Assembly: GCA_964440115.1 (NCBI GenBank)
Contig: CAYTPV010000001.1
Span: forward strand, 310,001-374,000
From: JAEWWD01 sp964440115
GTDB lineage: Bacteria > Bacillota > Clostridia > Christensenellales > CAG-138
DNA: 64,000 nt
Direction of reading: 5' to 3'
A program made the translations under genes and the position numbers. Positions within the stretch are counted from its first letter, which is position 1; every line of letters begins with the position of its first letter. The notes beneath the pieces were generated by a model that saw only the letters and a list, made by a program, of their open reading frames with translations, had not been told where the DNA came from and ran no database searches. Below, piece by piece: positions 1 to 8,951 of the stretch.

Positions 1-1203
1 TTCGTCAGCAAGGAAGCCGTCAAGGCAATCATTCTCGAGGATGAGCACATTAAATCCGCAGATGTGGACATCGCCCGTCCCGGCGAAAGCGTCCGCATTA
101 CGCCTGTCAAGGACGTTATCGAGCCTCGCGTAAAGGTAGAAGGCCCCGGCGGTATATTCCCGGGCGTCATTGCGAAGGTCGATACGGTCGGCAGCGGCAG
201 AACCCACGTGCTCAAGGGCGCCGCGGTTGTCTCTACCGGTGAGGTGGTTGGCTTCCAGGAAGGCATCATCGACATGACGGGCACGGGCGCGGAATACACG
301 CCGTTTTCCAAGACCTGCAATCTGGTATTGATCATGAACCCGGTAGACGGGTTACAAAAGCATGATCACGAACGCGCACTCCGCCTGGCGGGGCTCAGGG
401 TCGCGGTATATCTGGGCGAGCTTGCACGAAGCCTCACCCCTGATACGATTGAGACATTTGAATCCTGCGGTATCGTGGAAGGTCTCAAGAAGTATCCCGA
501 GCTTCCGCGCGTCGCGTATGTTCTTATGCTGCAGAGCCAGGGTCTGCTGCACGACACGTATGTGTACGGCGTAGACGCAAAGCGCACACTGACCACGCTG
601 ATTACGCCGACCGAACTCATGGACGGTGCGATCATCAGCGGCAACTGCGTGTCGGCGTGCGATAAGAACACCACGTACCACCATCTGAACAACCCCGTGA
701 TTCACGATCTGTTTGCAAAGCATGGCAAAGAGCTCAATTTTGTAGGCGTGATCATCACCAACGAAAACGTATACCTCGCCGATAAGGAGCGTTCCTCCAA
801 CTGGACGGCCAAGCTGGCTGAGTTCCTCAATGTCGACGGTGTCATCGTTTCGCAGGAAGGTTTCGGCAACCCGGATACCGACCTGATCATGAACTGCAAG
901 AAGATCGAAGCCAAGGGCATCACCACCGTTATCATTACGGACGAATATGCCGGCCGCGACGGTTCTTCCCAGTCCCTTGCCGATGCAGACCCCAGCGCAA
1001 ATGCTGTTGTCACCGCCGGCAACGCCAACCAGCTGATCAAGCTGCCCAAGCTTAACCGCGTCATCGGCAACCTCGCGCCTGTGGATAAAATCGCCGGCGG
1101 CTTTGCGGATAACACCCTGCCCGACGGCAGCATCATGGTGGAACTGCAGGCTATTACGGGAGCCACAAACGAGCTTGGCTTTAACAGACTCAGCGCTCGA
1201 TAA
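1..1203 (+). CDS. grdE: Glycine reductase component B, alpha/beta proprotein GrdE (5' partial)
   Basis: GrdE binds glycine in component B of glycine reductase. The proprotein is cleaved to create a pyruvoyl group that forms a Schiff base with the substrate amine. The frame is open from base 1, and the first GTG (64) lies inside the conserved region (ADVDIARPGESVRITPVKDV), so the true start is upstream of the window; roughly 30 residues appear to be missing. The cleavage-site motif GNCVSAC is present, with its cysteine codon at 646-648. grdB follows after 23 bp. The identity is secure because family-wide blocks match along the whole length. Confidence 0.96.
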   Translation, partial: FVSKEAVKAIILEDEHIKSADVDIARPGESVRITPVKDVIEPRVKVEGPGGIFPGVIAKVDTVGSGRTHVLKGAAVVSTGEVVGFQEGIIDMTGTGAEYTPFSKTCNLVLIMNPVDGLQKHDHERALRLAGLRVAVYLGELARSLTPDTIETFESCGIVEGLKKYPELPRVAYVLMLQSQGLLHDTYVYGVDAKRTLTTLITPTELMDGAIISGNCVSACDKNTTYHHLNNPVIHDLFAKHGKELNFVGVIITNENVYLADKERSSNWTAKLAEFLNVDGVIVSQEGFGNPDTDLIMNCKKIEAKGITTVIITDEYAGRDGSSQSLADADPSANAVVTAGNANQLIKLPKLNRVIGNLAPVDKIAGGFADNTLPDGSIMVELQAITGATNELGFNRLSAR

Positions 1204-1226
1204 TTCGGAAAGGAGGATACTTCGCT

Positions 1227-2537
1227 TTGACAAAGTTGAAAGTCGTACAATACATCAACCAGTTTTTTGCCCAGGTCGGCGGCGAAGAGATGGCCGATTA
1301 CAAGCCTGAACTTCGCGAAGGCATTGTGGGCCCTGGTCTTGCATTCCAGGCCGCTTTTAAAGACGACGCAGAAATCGTCGCCACCATCATTTGCGGCGAC
1401 TCGTTCTTCAATGAGAACCTCGAGCAAGCCACGAAGATCGTCCTGGATATGGTCAAATCCAAATCGCCCGACCTGTTTATCGCAGGTCCCGCGTTCAACG
1501 CGGGTCGGTATGGCGTCGCCTGCGGCGCTATCGCGAGCCTCGTTCAGAAGGAACTTGGTATCCCCTCCCTCACGGGTATGTATGTAGAAAACCCGGGCGT
1601 GGATATGTACAAGACTTCTGTGTACATCGTGGAAACCAAAAACAGCGCGGCAGGCATGCGTGACGCCGTGGCAAAAATGGTTCCCCTTGCCCTCAAGCTC
1701 GGACGCGGAGAAGAAATCGGCGCATCCGCTGAAGAAGGCTACATTCCCAACGGCATCCGCAAGAACTTCTTTGACAAGAAGCGCGGTTCCGAACGCGCCG
1801 TCGATATGCTGCTCAAGAAGCTCAAGGGCAAGGAATTCGTCACCGAGTTCCCCATGCCGGATTTCGACCGCGTAGTTCCCAACCCCGCCGTGAAGGATAT
1901 GGCCCATACGACGATCGCGCTCGTTACCTCGGGCGGTATCGTTCCCAAGGGCAATCCGGACCATATCGAATCTTCCAGCGCCTCCAAGTATGGCCGCTAC
2001 GATATCGAAGGCGTCATGGATCTGACGTCCGATACGTATGAGACCGCTCATGGCGGTTATGACCCGGTATACGCCAACCAGGACTCCGACCGCGTGCTTC
2101 CCGTTGACGTACTGCGCGAGTTCGAAAAGGAAGGCAAAATCGGCAAGCTGTACCGGTATTTCTATACCACCGTAGGCAACGGCACCGCCGTCAAGAACGC
2201 CAAAGCGTTCGCGGCCAATTTCGCAAAGGAGCTGCTTGAGGCCAAAATAGGCGCCGTCATCCTGACATCCACCTGAGGCACCTGCACACGTTGCGGCGCA
2301 ACGATGGTAAAAGAAATTGAAAGGGCCGGCATTCCGGTCGTGCATGTTTGCACAGTTACCCCCATCTCCATGACGGTTGGTGCCAACCGTATCGTACCCG
2401 CGGTCGCCATCCCGCATCCTCTGGGCAATCCCGCCCTCACCATGGATGAGGAAAAGGCTCTGCGCAGGAAAATACTCAATACCGCGCTTCGCGCACTCTC
2501 AACCGAAGTAACGGATCAGACCATATTCGAAGGCTGA
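1227..2537 (+). CDS. grdB: Glycine reductase component B gamma subunit GrdB, selenoprotein
   Basis: GrdB is the selenocysteine subunit of the glycine-specific component B and passes the carboxymethyl group to GrdA. Translation runs from TTG 1227 (Shine-Dalgarno AAAGGAGG at 1209-1216) to an in-frame UGA at 2274-2276, then continues without a break to 2537, giving 436 residues, the usual GrdB length. The UGA falls at residue 350 in the family motif TST-U-GTCTRCGATM, so it is selenocysteine and not a stop. A standard call would split the gene into a 349-residue protein and a 3' fragment. A hairpin follows 12 nt after the UGA. Confidence 0.97.
2289..2303 (+). promoter_or_regulatory. Candidate SECIS hairpin of grdB
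   Basis: CGTTGC (2289-2294) and GCAACG (2298-2303) form a perfect 6-bp stem with a GGC loop, starting 12 nt after the selenocysteine UGA. Bacterial SECIS elements sit just inside the coding region downstream of the UGA and bind SelB, so the position fits. Binding by the SelB encoded at 8952 is inferred. Confidence 0.6.
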
Positions 2538-2716
2538 TTCTGAACTTCGGGCAGTCGTGCTGCTTTTATGGCACAGCCGATTTGCTCCGTCCTTACCGAT
2601 AGAGCAAAAGTGTGACCTTAGCATTTTCGGCCGCCGCGCCGATGAAAGCGGCAAACCGGGTGATATCCCGCGCGCCCCGTATGGGCGCGCGGGGGACAGC
2701 CCTGGAGGGTTCTATC
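2538..2716 (+). promoter_or_regulatory. Structured leader between grdB and trxB
   Basis: This 179-bp gap is unusually long for the operon. It ends in a perfect 11-bp GC-only stem (2667-2677 with 2683-2693, loop CGTAT) only 10 nt before the trxB Shine-Dalgarno site (GGAGG, 2704-2708). There is no U-tract, so it is not a classical terminator. The segment before it (GATGAAAGCGGCAAACC, about 2641-2657) looks riboswitch-like, but I cannot match it to a known class. It may be a regulatory leader, a processing site or a translational control element. Confidence 0.4.
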
Positions 2717-3649
2717 ATGGATAAGATTTATGACCTGATTATTATCGGCGCTGGCCCGGCCGGACTTGCGGCAGGACTCTATGCGGGCCGCGGACGTTTG
2801 GATACGCTGATCATTGAGAAAACAAAGGTTGGCGGCCAGATCGTCATCACGGCTGAGATTGAAAACTATCCCGGCGGCATGCCCGAAGATTCCGGCGCTT
2901 CCCTCATTGACAGAATGTCCGCTCAGGCTGATCATTTTGGCGTTAAGCGGGAATTCGATACGATCGTCGACGTGGAGCTTGTGGGCGACGTGAAGCGTCT
3001 GAAGGGACTCAAGGGCGATTATTTTGCCAAATCCATCATCGTAGCCACGGGCGCGCATCCCAAAACGATCGGCTGCCCCGGCGAAACGGAACTCACGGGC
3101 AAGGGCGTATCCTACTGCGCCACCTGTGACGGCGCATTCTTCGAGGATTTTGATATTTATGTCGTCGGCGGCGGCGACGCTGCGGTAGAGGAAGCCCTGT
3201 ATCTGACAAGGTTCGGCCGCAAAGTCACCATCATCCATCGCCGCGACGAACTGCGGGCCGCTAAATCCATACAGGAAAAAGCATTTGCGAACGAAAAAAT
3301 CGACTTCCTGTGGAATACTGTGGTTACCGAAGTCAAGGGCGACGGCATACTCACTTCCATGGTCGTGAAGAACACCAAAACCGGCGAAACCACCGAGATC
3401 GAGGCAAACGAAGACGATGGTACATTCGGCCTGTTTGTGTTCATAGGCTTTGAACCCCATTCCACGCTGTTTGAAGGCAAGCTGGAAATGGAAAACGGCT
3501 ATATCGTGACCGATGCCGACATGAAAACCAATATCCCCGGCGTATTTGCTGCCGGCGACATCCGTGTTAAGACTCTTCGTCAGGTAGTGACTGCAGCGGC
3601 GGACGGCGCGATTGCCGCCACTCAGGCAGAGAAGTATCTGGCCAGATAA
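2717..3649 (+). CDS. trxB: Thioredoxin reductase TrxB
   Basis: This FAD/NADPH flavoenzyme of 310 residues reduces the thioredoxin encoded next door and so feeds electrons to glycine reductase. Visible motifs are the FAD-binding GAGPAGLAAG (residues 11-20), the redox CATC (134-137) and the NADPH-binding GGGDAAVEE (151-159). The ATG at 2717 is chosen because GGAGG precedes it by 8 nt; the longer reading from 2612 crosses the GC hairpin. trxA follows after 39 bp. trxB-trxA pairs are a standard part of grd operons. Confidence 0.94.
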   Translation: MDKIYDLIIIGAGPAGLAAGLYAGRGRLDTLIIEKTKVGGQIVITAEIENYPGGMPEDSGASLIDRMSAQADHFGVKREFDTIVDVELVGDVKRLKGLKGDYFAKSIIVATGAHPKTIGCPGETELTGKGVSYCATCDGAFFEDFDIYVVGGGDAAVEEALYLTRFGRKVTIIHRRDELRAAKSIQEKAFANEKIDFLWNTVVTEVKGDGILTSMVVKNTKTGETTEIEANEDDGTFGLFVFIGFEPHSTLFEGKLEMENGYIVTDADMKTNIPGVFAAGDIRVKTLRQVVTAAADGAIAATQAEKYLAR

Positions 3650-3688
3650 CTGGACAACCTAAATAAATACTTGAGTGAGGTGAATGAC

Positions 3689-4006
3689 ATGCTGGAATTG
3701 ACCAAAGACAATTTCGAAGAAGAAGTTCTGCAGGCGACAGGCACCGCATTCGTTGATTTTTACGGCGACGGGTGCGTTCCCTGCCAGGCTTTGATGCCCT
3801 TTGTGCATGAGTGTGCTCACAAGTACGGCAGCAAAATCAAATTTGCCGCGCTGAACACCACGAAGGCCAGACGCCTTGCGATAGGCCAGAAAATTCTGGG
3901 CCTGCCCGTCATGGCGATTTATCAGAACGGCGAAAAGGTGGCCGAAGTTGTCAAAGACGATGCTACCCCCGCCAATATCGAAGCCATGATTCAAAAGTAT
4001 CTCTAA
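3689..4006 (+). CDS. trxA: Thioredoxin TrxA of the glycine reductase type (GCVPC active site)
   Basis: This small thioredoxin (105 residues) reduces the glycine reductase complex. Its active site is GCVPC (Cys29 and Cys32) in place of the usual WCGPC, a variant known from thioredoxins of Stickland organisms such as Eubacterium acidaminophilum. The later block ARRLAIGQKILGLP is also typical of that group. The ATG at 3689 is preferred over the in-frame TTG at 3671 because GTGAGG lies 8 nt upstream. It sits between trxB and grdA, as expected. Confidence 0.94.
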   Translation: MLELTKDNFEEEVLQATGTAFVDFYGDGCVPCQALMPFVHECAHKYGSKIKFAALNTTKARRLAIGQKILGLPVMAIYQNGEKVAEVVKDDATPANIEAMIQKYL

Positions 4007-4069
4007 GCCACAGGGCTTTTTAAGCTCAAATGGCTATAGGATAGAAATCTGAAAGAAGGAGGAATATCA

Positions 4070-4540
4070 ATGAGCCTGTTGAAAGACAAAAAGTGCATCA
4101 TTATTGGCGACAGAGACGGCGTTCCCGGCCCGGCTATTGAAGAATGCGTCAAAAGCGCCGGCGCCCAAGTCGTATTCTCCGCAACAGAATGCTTTGTCTG
4201 AACTGCCGCTGGTGCAATGGACTTGGAAAATCAAAAACGTGTAAAGGATTTCGCAGAACAGTATGGCCCCGAAAATATCGTGGTCGTGCTGGGCGCTTCG
4301 GAAGCGGAAGCTTCCGGGCTGGCGGCTGAAACCGTCACCGCGGGCGATCCTACGTTTGCCGGTCCGTTGACAGGAGTCCAGTTGGGACTCAGAGCGTATC
4401 ACATCTGCGAGGAAGAAATCAAAGCTGAGGTCAACCCGGATGTGTATGATGAGCAGGTTAGTATGATGGAAATGGTTCTGGATGTGGACAGCATCGCGCA
4501 AGAGATGCAGAGCATCCGCGAACAGTTCTGCAAGTATTAA
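4070..4540 (+). CDS. grdA: Glycine reductase complex selenoprotein A, GrdA
   Basis: GrdA is the small selenoprotein (156 residues here) that carries the Se-carboxymethyl intermediate and shuttles between components B and C. The ATG at 4070 follows GAAAGAAGGAGG. An in-frame UGA at 4199-4201 encodes residue 44 within ECFV-U-TAAGAMDLENQ, which gives the conserved CxxU redox pair (Cys41/Sec44). Read as a stop, the UGA would leave a 43-residue stub and a C-terminal fragment starting at 4217. A SECIS must lie just 3' of the UGA, but I could not draw a convincing stem by eye. Confidence 0.97.
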
Positions 4541-4548
4541 GCTGTTGG

Positions 4549-4586
4549 GGTGGTACGGCGAGGCATTGCCGCGCCACCTTCTTTTA
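4549..4586 (+). terminator. Terminator or attenuator between grdA and grdC
   Basis: GGTGGTACGGC (4549-4559) pairs with GCCGCGCCACC (4568-4578), with one mismatch and one G-U, and is followed by TTCTTTTATT. This fits an intrinsic terminator directly after grdA. Since grdC and grdD continue in the same direction, it may act as a partial attenuator that keeps GrdA in excess. Confidence 0.6.
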
Positions 4587-4676
4587 TTAAGATATTCCTT
4601 CTTAAACCATCTAATTGGCTTAACCGGTATGCAGCGCGTCTGCCGCTGGAATGATGAAAAAAGGAGCGGTATTCCT

Positions 4677-6209
4677 ATGAACAGCGTACTCAAGGGCGCG
4701 GGATATTTTCTCGCCTTTACTCCGGATATGGTGATACAGAATGGTACGACGCAAACCACCGAGCGCATCGTCAACCCCGATTCGGAGTATTTAAAACAAT
4801 TGCCGTCCCACATCCGCAGCTATGAGGATGTGGTAAGCTATCTCCCCAACCAGACCTATATCGGCACCATTACCCCCGACGAGCTTTCCTCCTACCCCCA
4901 GCCCTGGTATGACAAGAAGCTCGAAGGCGCGAAACGTTTTGGAAAACTCGGCGAAATCATGCCGCAGAACGAATTCATACTCATGATGCAGGTGTGCGAC
5001 GTGTTCGATCTCGTGCGTCTGGAAAAATCGTTTGTGCAGCGCACGCGCGAGCAGCTTTCTAAGCATCCGCTTATCGGCGACGACATACTCGCGAGGGTAC
5101 ACGAAGGCGTGGAGCTTTCCGAAATAGAGCGTTTTGTGAACAACGAGCATGCCGAAGCCCTGTACGACGAGGGCAAGCTCATCGGTTATGTCAAGCGCGC
5201 GCATGATGTAGACTCTAACCTCACAGCGCACGTCATATTCGAAAATCTGGTATCAAAGGCTTCCTGCGTGCTTTCCATACTGCAGTTGATCGACAAAACC
5301 GGCATTTCCAAGGACAGCGTGGATTACGTCATCGATTGCTGCGAAGAGGCCTGCGGCGATATGAACCAGCGCGGCGGCGGCAACCTTGCCAAAGCGGCGG
5401 CTGAAATCGCGGGCCTTTCCAATGTTTCGGGCAGCGATATCCGCGCGTTCTGCGCAGCGCCCACCCACGCGCTAATTACGGCCGCTTCCCTCGTAAAGGC
5501 GGGAACGTATGACAGCGTCATCGTAGCAGCAGGCGGATGCACCGCTAAGCTCGGCATGAACGGCAAGGACCATGTCAAAAAGGGCATGCCCATACTTGAA
5601 GACTGCGTAGCTGGCTTTGCCGTGCTCATCGGCAAGAACGACGGCATAAGCCCCGAGCTCATCACCGAATTCTGCGGCCGCCACACGGTGGGCACAGGTT
5701 CCTCCCCGCAGGCGGTCATTACCTCGCTGGTCGCCACGCCGCTTGAAAAGGCAGGGCTTAAGATCACCGATGTGGATAAATACTCTGTGGAAATGCAGAA
5801 CCCCGATATCACCAAGCCCGCTGGCGCAGGCGACGTGCCGCTTGCCAACTTTAAGATGATAGGCGCGCTCGGCGTTAAGATGGGCGCCCTCGACAAGGCA
5901 GATTTGAACAGCTTTATTGAAAAGCACGGCATGACGGGCTGGGCACCCACGCAGGGGCATATTCCCTCCGGCGTTCCCTATCTGGGCTTTGCGAGGGAAG
6001 ATATCATGAGCGGCAAAATCAACCGCGCCATGATCATCGGCAAGGGCAGCCTTTTCCTTGGCCGCATGACCAATCTGTTCGACGGCGTGTCCATTATGCT
6101 CGTCAAGAACAGCGGAGCGACGGAAACCGGTGCGGTATCCGAAAAGCAGATCAAGGATCTCATTGCCAAGGCTATGCGCGAATTTGCTCAAGCCATGCTG
6201 GCGGAATAG
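4677..6209 (+). CDS. grdC: Glycine reductase component C beta subunit GrdC
   Basis: GrdC (510 residues) and GrdD form component C, which receives the acetyl group and releases acetyl phosphate; GrdC is distantly related to beta-ketoacyl-ACP synthase III. The ATG at 4677 has AAGGAG at 4661-4666 and begins MNSVLKGAGYFLAFTPDMV, typical of the family. The frame is open further upstream, but that part overlaps grdA and has no ribosome site. grdD starts 10 bp after the stop, so the two subunits are probably translationally coupled. Confidence 0.95.
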   Translation: MNSVLKGAGYFLAFTPDMVIQNGTTQTTERIVNPDSEYLKQLPSHIRSYEDVVSYLPNQTYIGTITPDELSSYPQPWYDKKLEGAKRFGKLGEIMPQNEFILMMQVCDVFDLVRLEKSFVQRTREQLSKHPLIGDDILARVHEGVELSEIERFVNNEHAEALYDEGKLIGYVKRAHDVDSNLTAHVIFENLVSKASCVLSILQLIDKTGISKDSVDYVIDCCEEACGDMNQRGGGNLAKAAAEIAGLSNVSGSDIRAFCAAPTHALITAASLVKAGTYDSVIVAAGGCTAKLGMNGKDHVKKGMPILEDCVAGFAVLIGKNDGISPELITEFCGRHTVGTGSSPQAVITSLVATPLEKAGLKITDVDKYSVEMQNPDITKPAGAGDVPLANFKMIGALGVKMGALDKADLNSFIEKHGMTGWAPTQGHIPSGVPYLGFAREDIMSGKINRAMIIGKGSLFLGRMTNLFDGVSIMLVKNSGATETGAVSEKQIKDLIAKAMREFAQAMLAE

Positions 6210-6219
6210 GGGGGCATCA

Positions 6220-7380
6220 ATGGCCAACCAAATCAGCCAAACAATTGCAAAGACATTTCTAGAGCTAGCGGGGGCATTGGAAACCGGCAAGCTTGGAAAA
6301 CAACCCAAAATTGCAGTAACCGGCCTTGGCAGCGAGCACGGCGAGCAGAACGCCTTGGAAGCGGCGCTTTTGGCGCACAGCCGCGGTGTGGACGCAACGC
6401 TCATCGGTCACCTGACGCATGAAAACATCACGACCGTGCAGGTAAACGACGAGTGCGAAGCGCACAAAGCGCTAGAAGCGCTGCTCGAAAGCCGCGAGAT
6501 AGACGGCGTGGTCACCATGCACTATCCCTTCCCCATCGGCGTTTCCACAGTGGGGCGCGTCATCACGCCCGGCCGCGGCCGCGAGCTGTTCCTCGCGACC
6601 ACCACAGGCACTTCCTCCGCCGACCGCGTAGAAGGCTTGATCAAAAACGCTATCTATGGCATCATTACAGCAAAAGCCTGCGGCGTTCAAAACCCGACTG
6701 TGGGCATTTTGAATATCGACGGTGCTCGGCAGGCGGAAATCGCGCTCAAGCAGCTGCAGCAGAACGGGTACCCCATCACTTTTGCATCGTCCGGACGCAG
6801 CGACGGCGGCTGCATTATGCGCGGCAACGATCTGCTTGCAGGTTCCTGCGACGTCATGGTCACCGACCCTCTGACGGGCAATGTCCTCGTCAAAATGCTC
6901 AGCGCTTACACCACCGGCGGCAGCTACGAATCCCTTGGCTACGGGTACGGCCCCGGCATTGGCGAAGGATATGATAAACTGGTATTGATCGTATCCCGCG
7001 CGTCGGGCGCGCCCGTGCTCGCAAACGCCATGCAGTTTGCCGCAGAGCTTGTGAAAGGGAATTACGCCGCAATCGCAAAAGCAGAATTTGCTCTTGCGAA
7101 CGCCGCCGGCCTCAAAGGCATACTCGAAGCGCGCAAGGCAAAGAATGCGCAAACGGCGTCCGAAGCCGCGGAAATAGCCGCCCCTTCGAAAGAGGTCGTG
7201 ACCTTCCAGCTTTCGGGCATCGAGATCATGGATCTCGAGGACGGCGTCAAGGCGCTGTGGAAAGCCGGTATCTATGCCGAAAGTGGCATGGGCTGCACTG
7301 GGCCCATCATACTGGTCAATGACGCAAAGGGCGAACAGGCAGCCAAGGTACTAAAAGAAGGCGGCTTTATCACCCAATAA
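6220..7380 (+). CDS. grdD: Glycine reductase component C alpha subunit GrdD
   Basis: GrdD (386 residues) is the catalytic subunit of component C and is related to the PlsX phosphate acyltransferase family. It cleaves the acetyl-thioester intermediate with phosphate to give acetyl phosphate, which acetate kinase can turn into ATP. The essential cysteine described for this family is present as Cys359 in GMGCTGPIIL. The ATG at 6220 has a weak G-rich site (GGGGGG) immediately upstream and lies 10 bp after grdC. It is the last grd gene; selenocysteine synthesis genes follow. Confidence 0.95.
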   Translation: MANQISQTIAKTFLELAGALETGKLGKQPKIAVTGLGSEHGEQNALEAALLAHSRGVDATLIGHLTHENITTVQVNDECEAHKALEALLESREIDGVVTMHYPFPIGVSTVGRVITPGRGRELFLATTTGTSSADRVEGLIKNAIYGIITAKACGVQNPTVGILNIDGARQAEIALKQLQQNGYPITFASSGRSDGGCIMRGNDLLAGSCDVMVTDPLTGNVLVKMLSAYTTGGSYESLGYGYGPGIGEGYDKLVLIVSRASGAPVLANAMQFAAELVKGNYAAIAKAEFALANAAGLKGILEARKAKNAQTASEAAEIAAPSKEVVTFQLSGIEIMDLEDGVKALWKAGIYAESGMGCTGPIILVNDAKGEQAAKVLKEGGFITQ

Positions 7381-7517
7381 GCCTCTGCTAACGGGGCGAA
7401 GTACCCCGGTAACCTCGCGCGGGTGAAAGCCTGCGCGGGCTTTCCAAGGCTATGCGAGATCATTCATAGCCTTGGAAAACCCAATATTGCTTAAACCATT
7501 ACAAAGGAGTGTTGACT
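7381..7517 (+). promoter_or_regulatory. Structured leader upstream of selA
   Basis: This 137-bp gap contains a small GGGG/CCCC hairpin (about 7394-7408), a GC-rich imperfect hairpin (about 7415-7440) and a perfect 14-bp stem (7441-7454 with 7465-7478, 10-nt loop). None has a U-tract. Expression of selAB is regulated through a SECIS-like leader in E. coli, so a SelB-dependent role is a reasonable but untested idea here. The last stem could instead mark the 3' end of the grd transcript. Confidence 0.4.
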
Positions 7518-8915
7518 GTGAGCCAGAATTCCGCTTTGCTGCGCGCTATTCCCAAGGTGGACGAGCTGTTGGCCCTGCCCGAGATGGCCGCCATCTGCAT
7601 GCGCGAATCGCACTTTACGGTCACTTCCGCTATAAGAGAAACGCTGGATACTCTGCGGGCTGAGATACTATCCGGCAACCGAACGCAGGTGCCAACCGCA
7701 CAGGATCTGCTGCCGCAGCTGACAGCGGCAGTACAGCGAAAGAGCATCTTAGGCTTGCGGCCCGTTATCAACGGCACGGGCATCGTGCTGCATACCAATT
7801 TCGGCCGCGCTACACTTGCCGCGCAGGCCGCCGAAGCCGCCGCCCGAATAGCCACACAGTATTCCACGCTCGAATACGACGTAGAGCGCGGGGAACGCGG
7901 CGACCGCTGCTCGCATGTAGAGAATCTTCTGAGAGAACTCACCGGAGCGGAAGACGCGCTGGTGGTCAACAACAACGCCGCTGCGGTGCTTCTGGCGTTA
8001 ACCAGCATGACGCGCGGACGCGAGGTCATCGTTTCCCGCGGCGAGCTCGTTGAGATCGGCGGTTCATTCCGCGTTCCCGCCATCATGCAGCAAAGCGGCA
8101 GCACGCTTGTGGAAGTGGGCACCACCAACAAAACGCGGCTGAGCGATTATGAGAACGCCATTGTGCCGGAAAAAACCGGCGCACTGCTGAAGGTGCATAC
8201 CAGCAATTTTAAAATTGTCGGCTTTACGGAAGAGGTTTCTCTTTCGGAGCTAAAGAAGCTAAGCCTGCGATATGATATCCCCGTTATTCACGATCTGGGC
8301 AGCGGCGCTTTGTGCAACCTCGCGGCTTGCGGCATTGTGGATGAACCCAATGTTCTGCAGAGTGTGCAGGCGGGCGCGGATGTGATCTGTTTTTCCGGCG
8401 ATAAGCTGCTGGGCGGTCCGCAGGCGGGTATACTCATAGGCGCGAAACGATACATCGGCCCCATGAAAAAGAATCCGCTGCTGCGGGCGCTGCGCATAGA
8501 CAAAATGACGCTGGCCGCGCTGGAAGCAACCCTGCGGCTGTACCGCGACCCACGAGACGCATTTTCCAGCATCCCCGTAATACGCATGCTCAGCAGCGAT
8601 ATAGGTGCTCTGCGCGCAAAAGCGCGCACGCTGACCGATGCCATCAGGGCGACAGGGCTTCCCTGCTTTGCGGATACGATAGACGAAAACGGGCAGGTGG
8701 GCGGCGGTTCCGTACCCACCCAATTGCTGCCTACGGCGGCGGTTGCCATTTCCCCGCAAAGCATCTCGGTGGTAGAGCTCGAACGCAGGCTTCGCTTAGG
8801 CGAACCGGCCATTGTAGGGCGTATCGCGCGGGATTGCTTTTTACTGGATGTCCGCACCATAGAGGACGGCGATTTTCCGGTGATCGTCGAACGGCTCAGG
8901 GATTGTCTTGCATAA
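7518..8915 (+). CDS. selA: L-seryl-tRNA(Sec) selenium transferase SelA
   Basis: This PLP enzyme converts seryl-tRNA(Sec) to selenocysteinyl-tRNA(Sec) using selenophosphate. It has 465 residues, the usual bacterial length. The PLP lysine is in ICFSGDKLLGGPQAG (about Lys296). The GTG at 7518 is chosen because AAAGGAG (7503-7509) lies 8 nt upstream; the GTG at 7509 and TTG at 7512 overlap or abut that site. selB follows after 36 bp. No selD (selenophosphate synthetase) is seen in the window, so it must be elsewhere. Confidence 0.95.
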   Translation: MSQNSALLRAIPKVDELLALPEMAAICMRESHFTVTSAIRETLDTLRAEILSGNRTQVPTAQDLLPQLTAAVQRKSILGLRPVINGTGIVLHTNFGRATLAAQAAEAAARIATQYSTLEYDVERGERGDRCSHVENLLRELTGAEDALVVNNNAAAVLLALTSMTRGREVIVSRGELVEIGGSFRVPAIMQQSGSTLVEVGTTNKTRLSDYENAIVPEKTGALLKVHTSNFKIVGFTEEVSLSELKKLSLRYDIPVIHDLGSGALCNLAACGIVDEPNVLQSVQAGADVICFSGDKLLGGPQAGILIGAKRYIGPMKKNPLLRALRIDKMTLAALEATLRLYRDPRDAFSSIPVIRMLSSDIGALRAKARTLTDAIRATGLPCFADTIDENGQVGGGSVPTQLLPTAAVAISPQSISVVELERRLRLGEPAIVGRIARDCFLLDVRTIEDGDFPVIVERLRDCLA

Positions 8916-8951
8916 GGCCGTTCCAATACCACCGCGGCACGGGAGGTTTGT

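Noticed and set aside
702..2417. Long open frame on the - strand across grdE and grdB
   Set aside because: It is antisense to two strongly conserved genes, has no ribosome site and no recognisable domain; high GC makes long antisense frames likely.
2641..2700. c-di-GMP-I or SAM riboswitch upstream of trxB
   Set aside because: GGCAAACC and GATGAAA are reminiscent of those classes, but the rest of the conserved core (for example GGGACGCAAAGCC) is absent.
7441..7478. Intrinsic terminator of the grd operon
   Set aside because: The 14-bp stem is perfect but has no U-tract on the + strand, so it is described as part of the selA leader instead.
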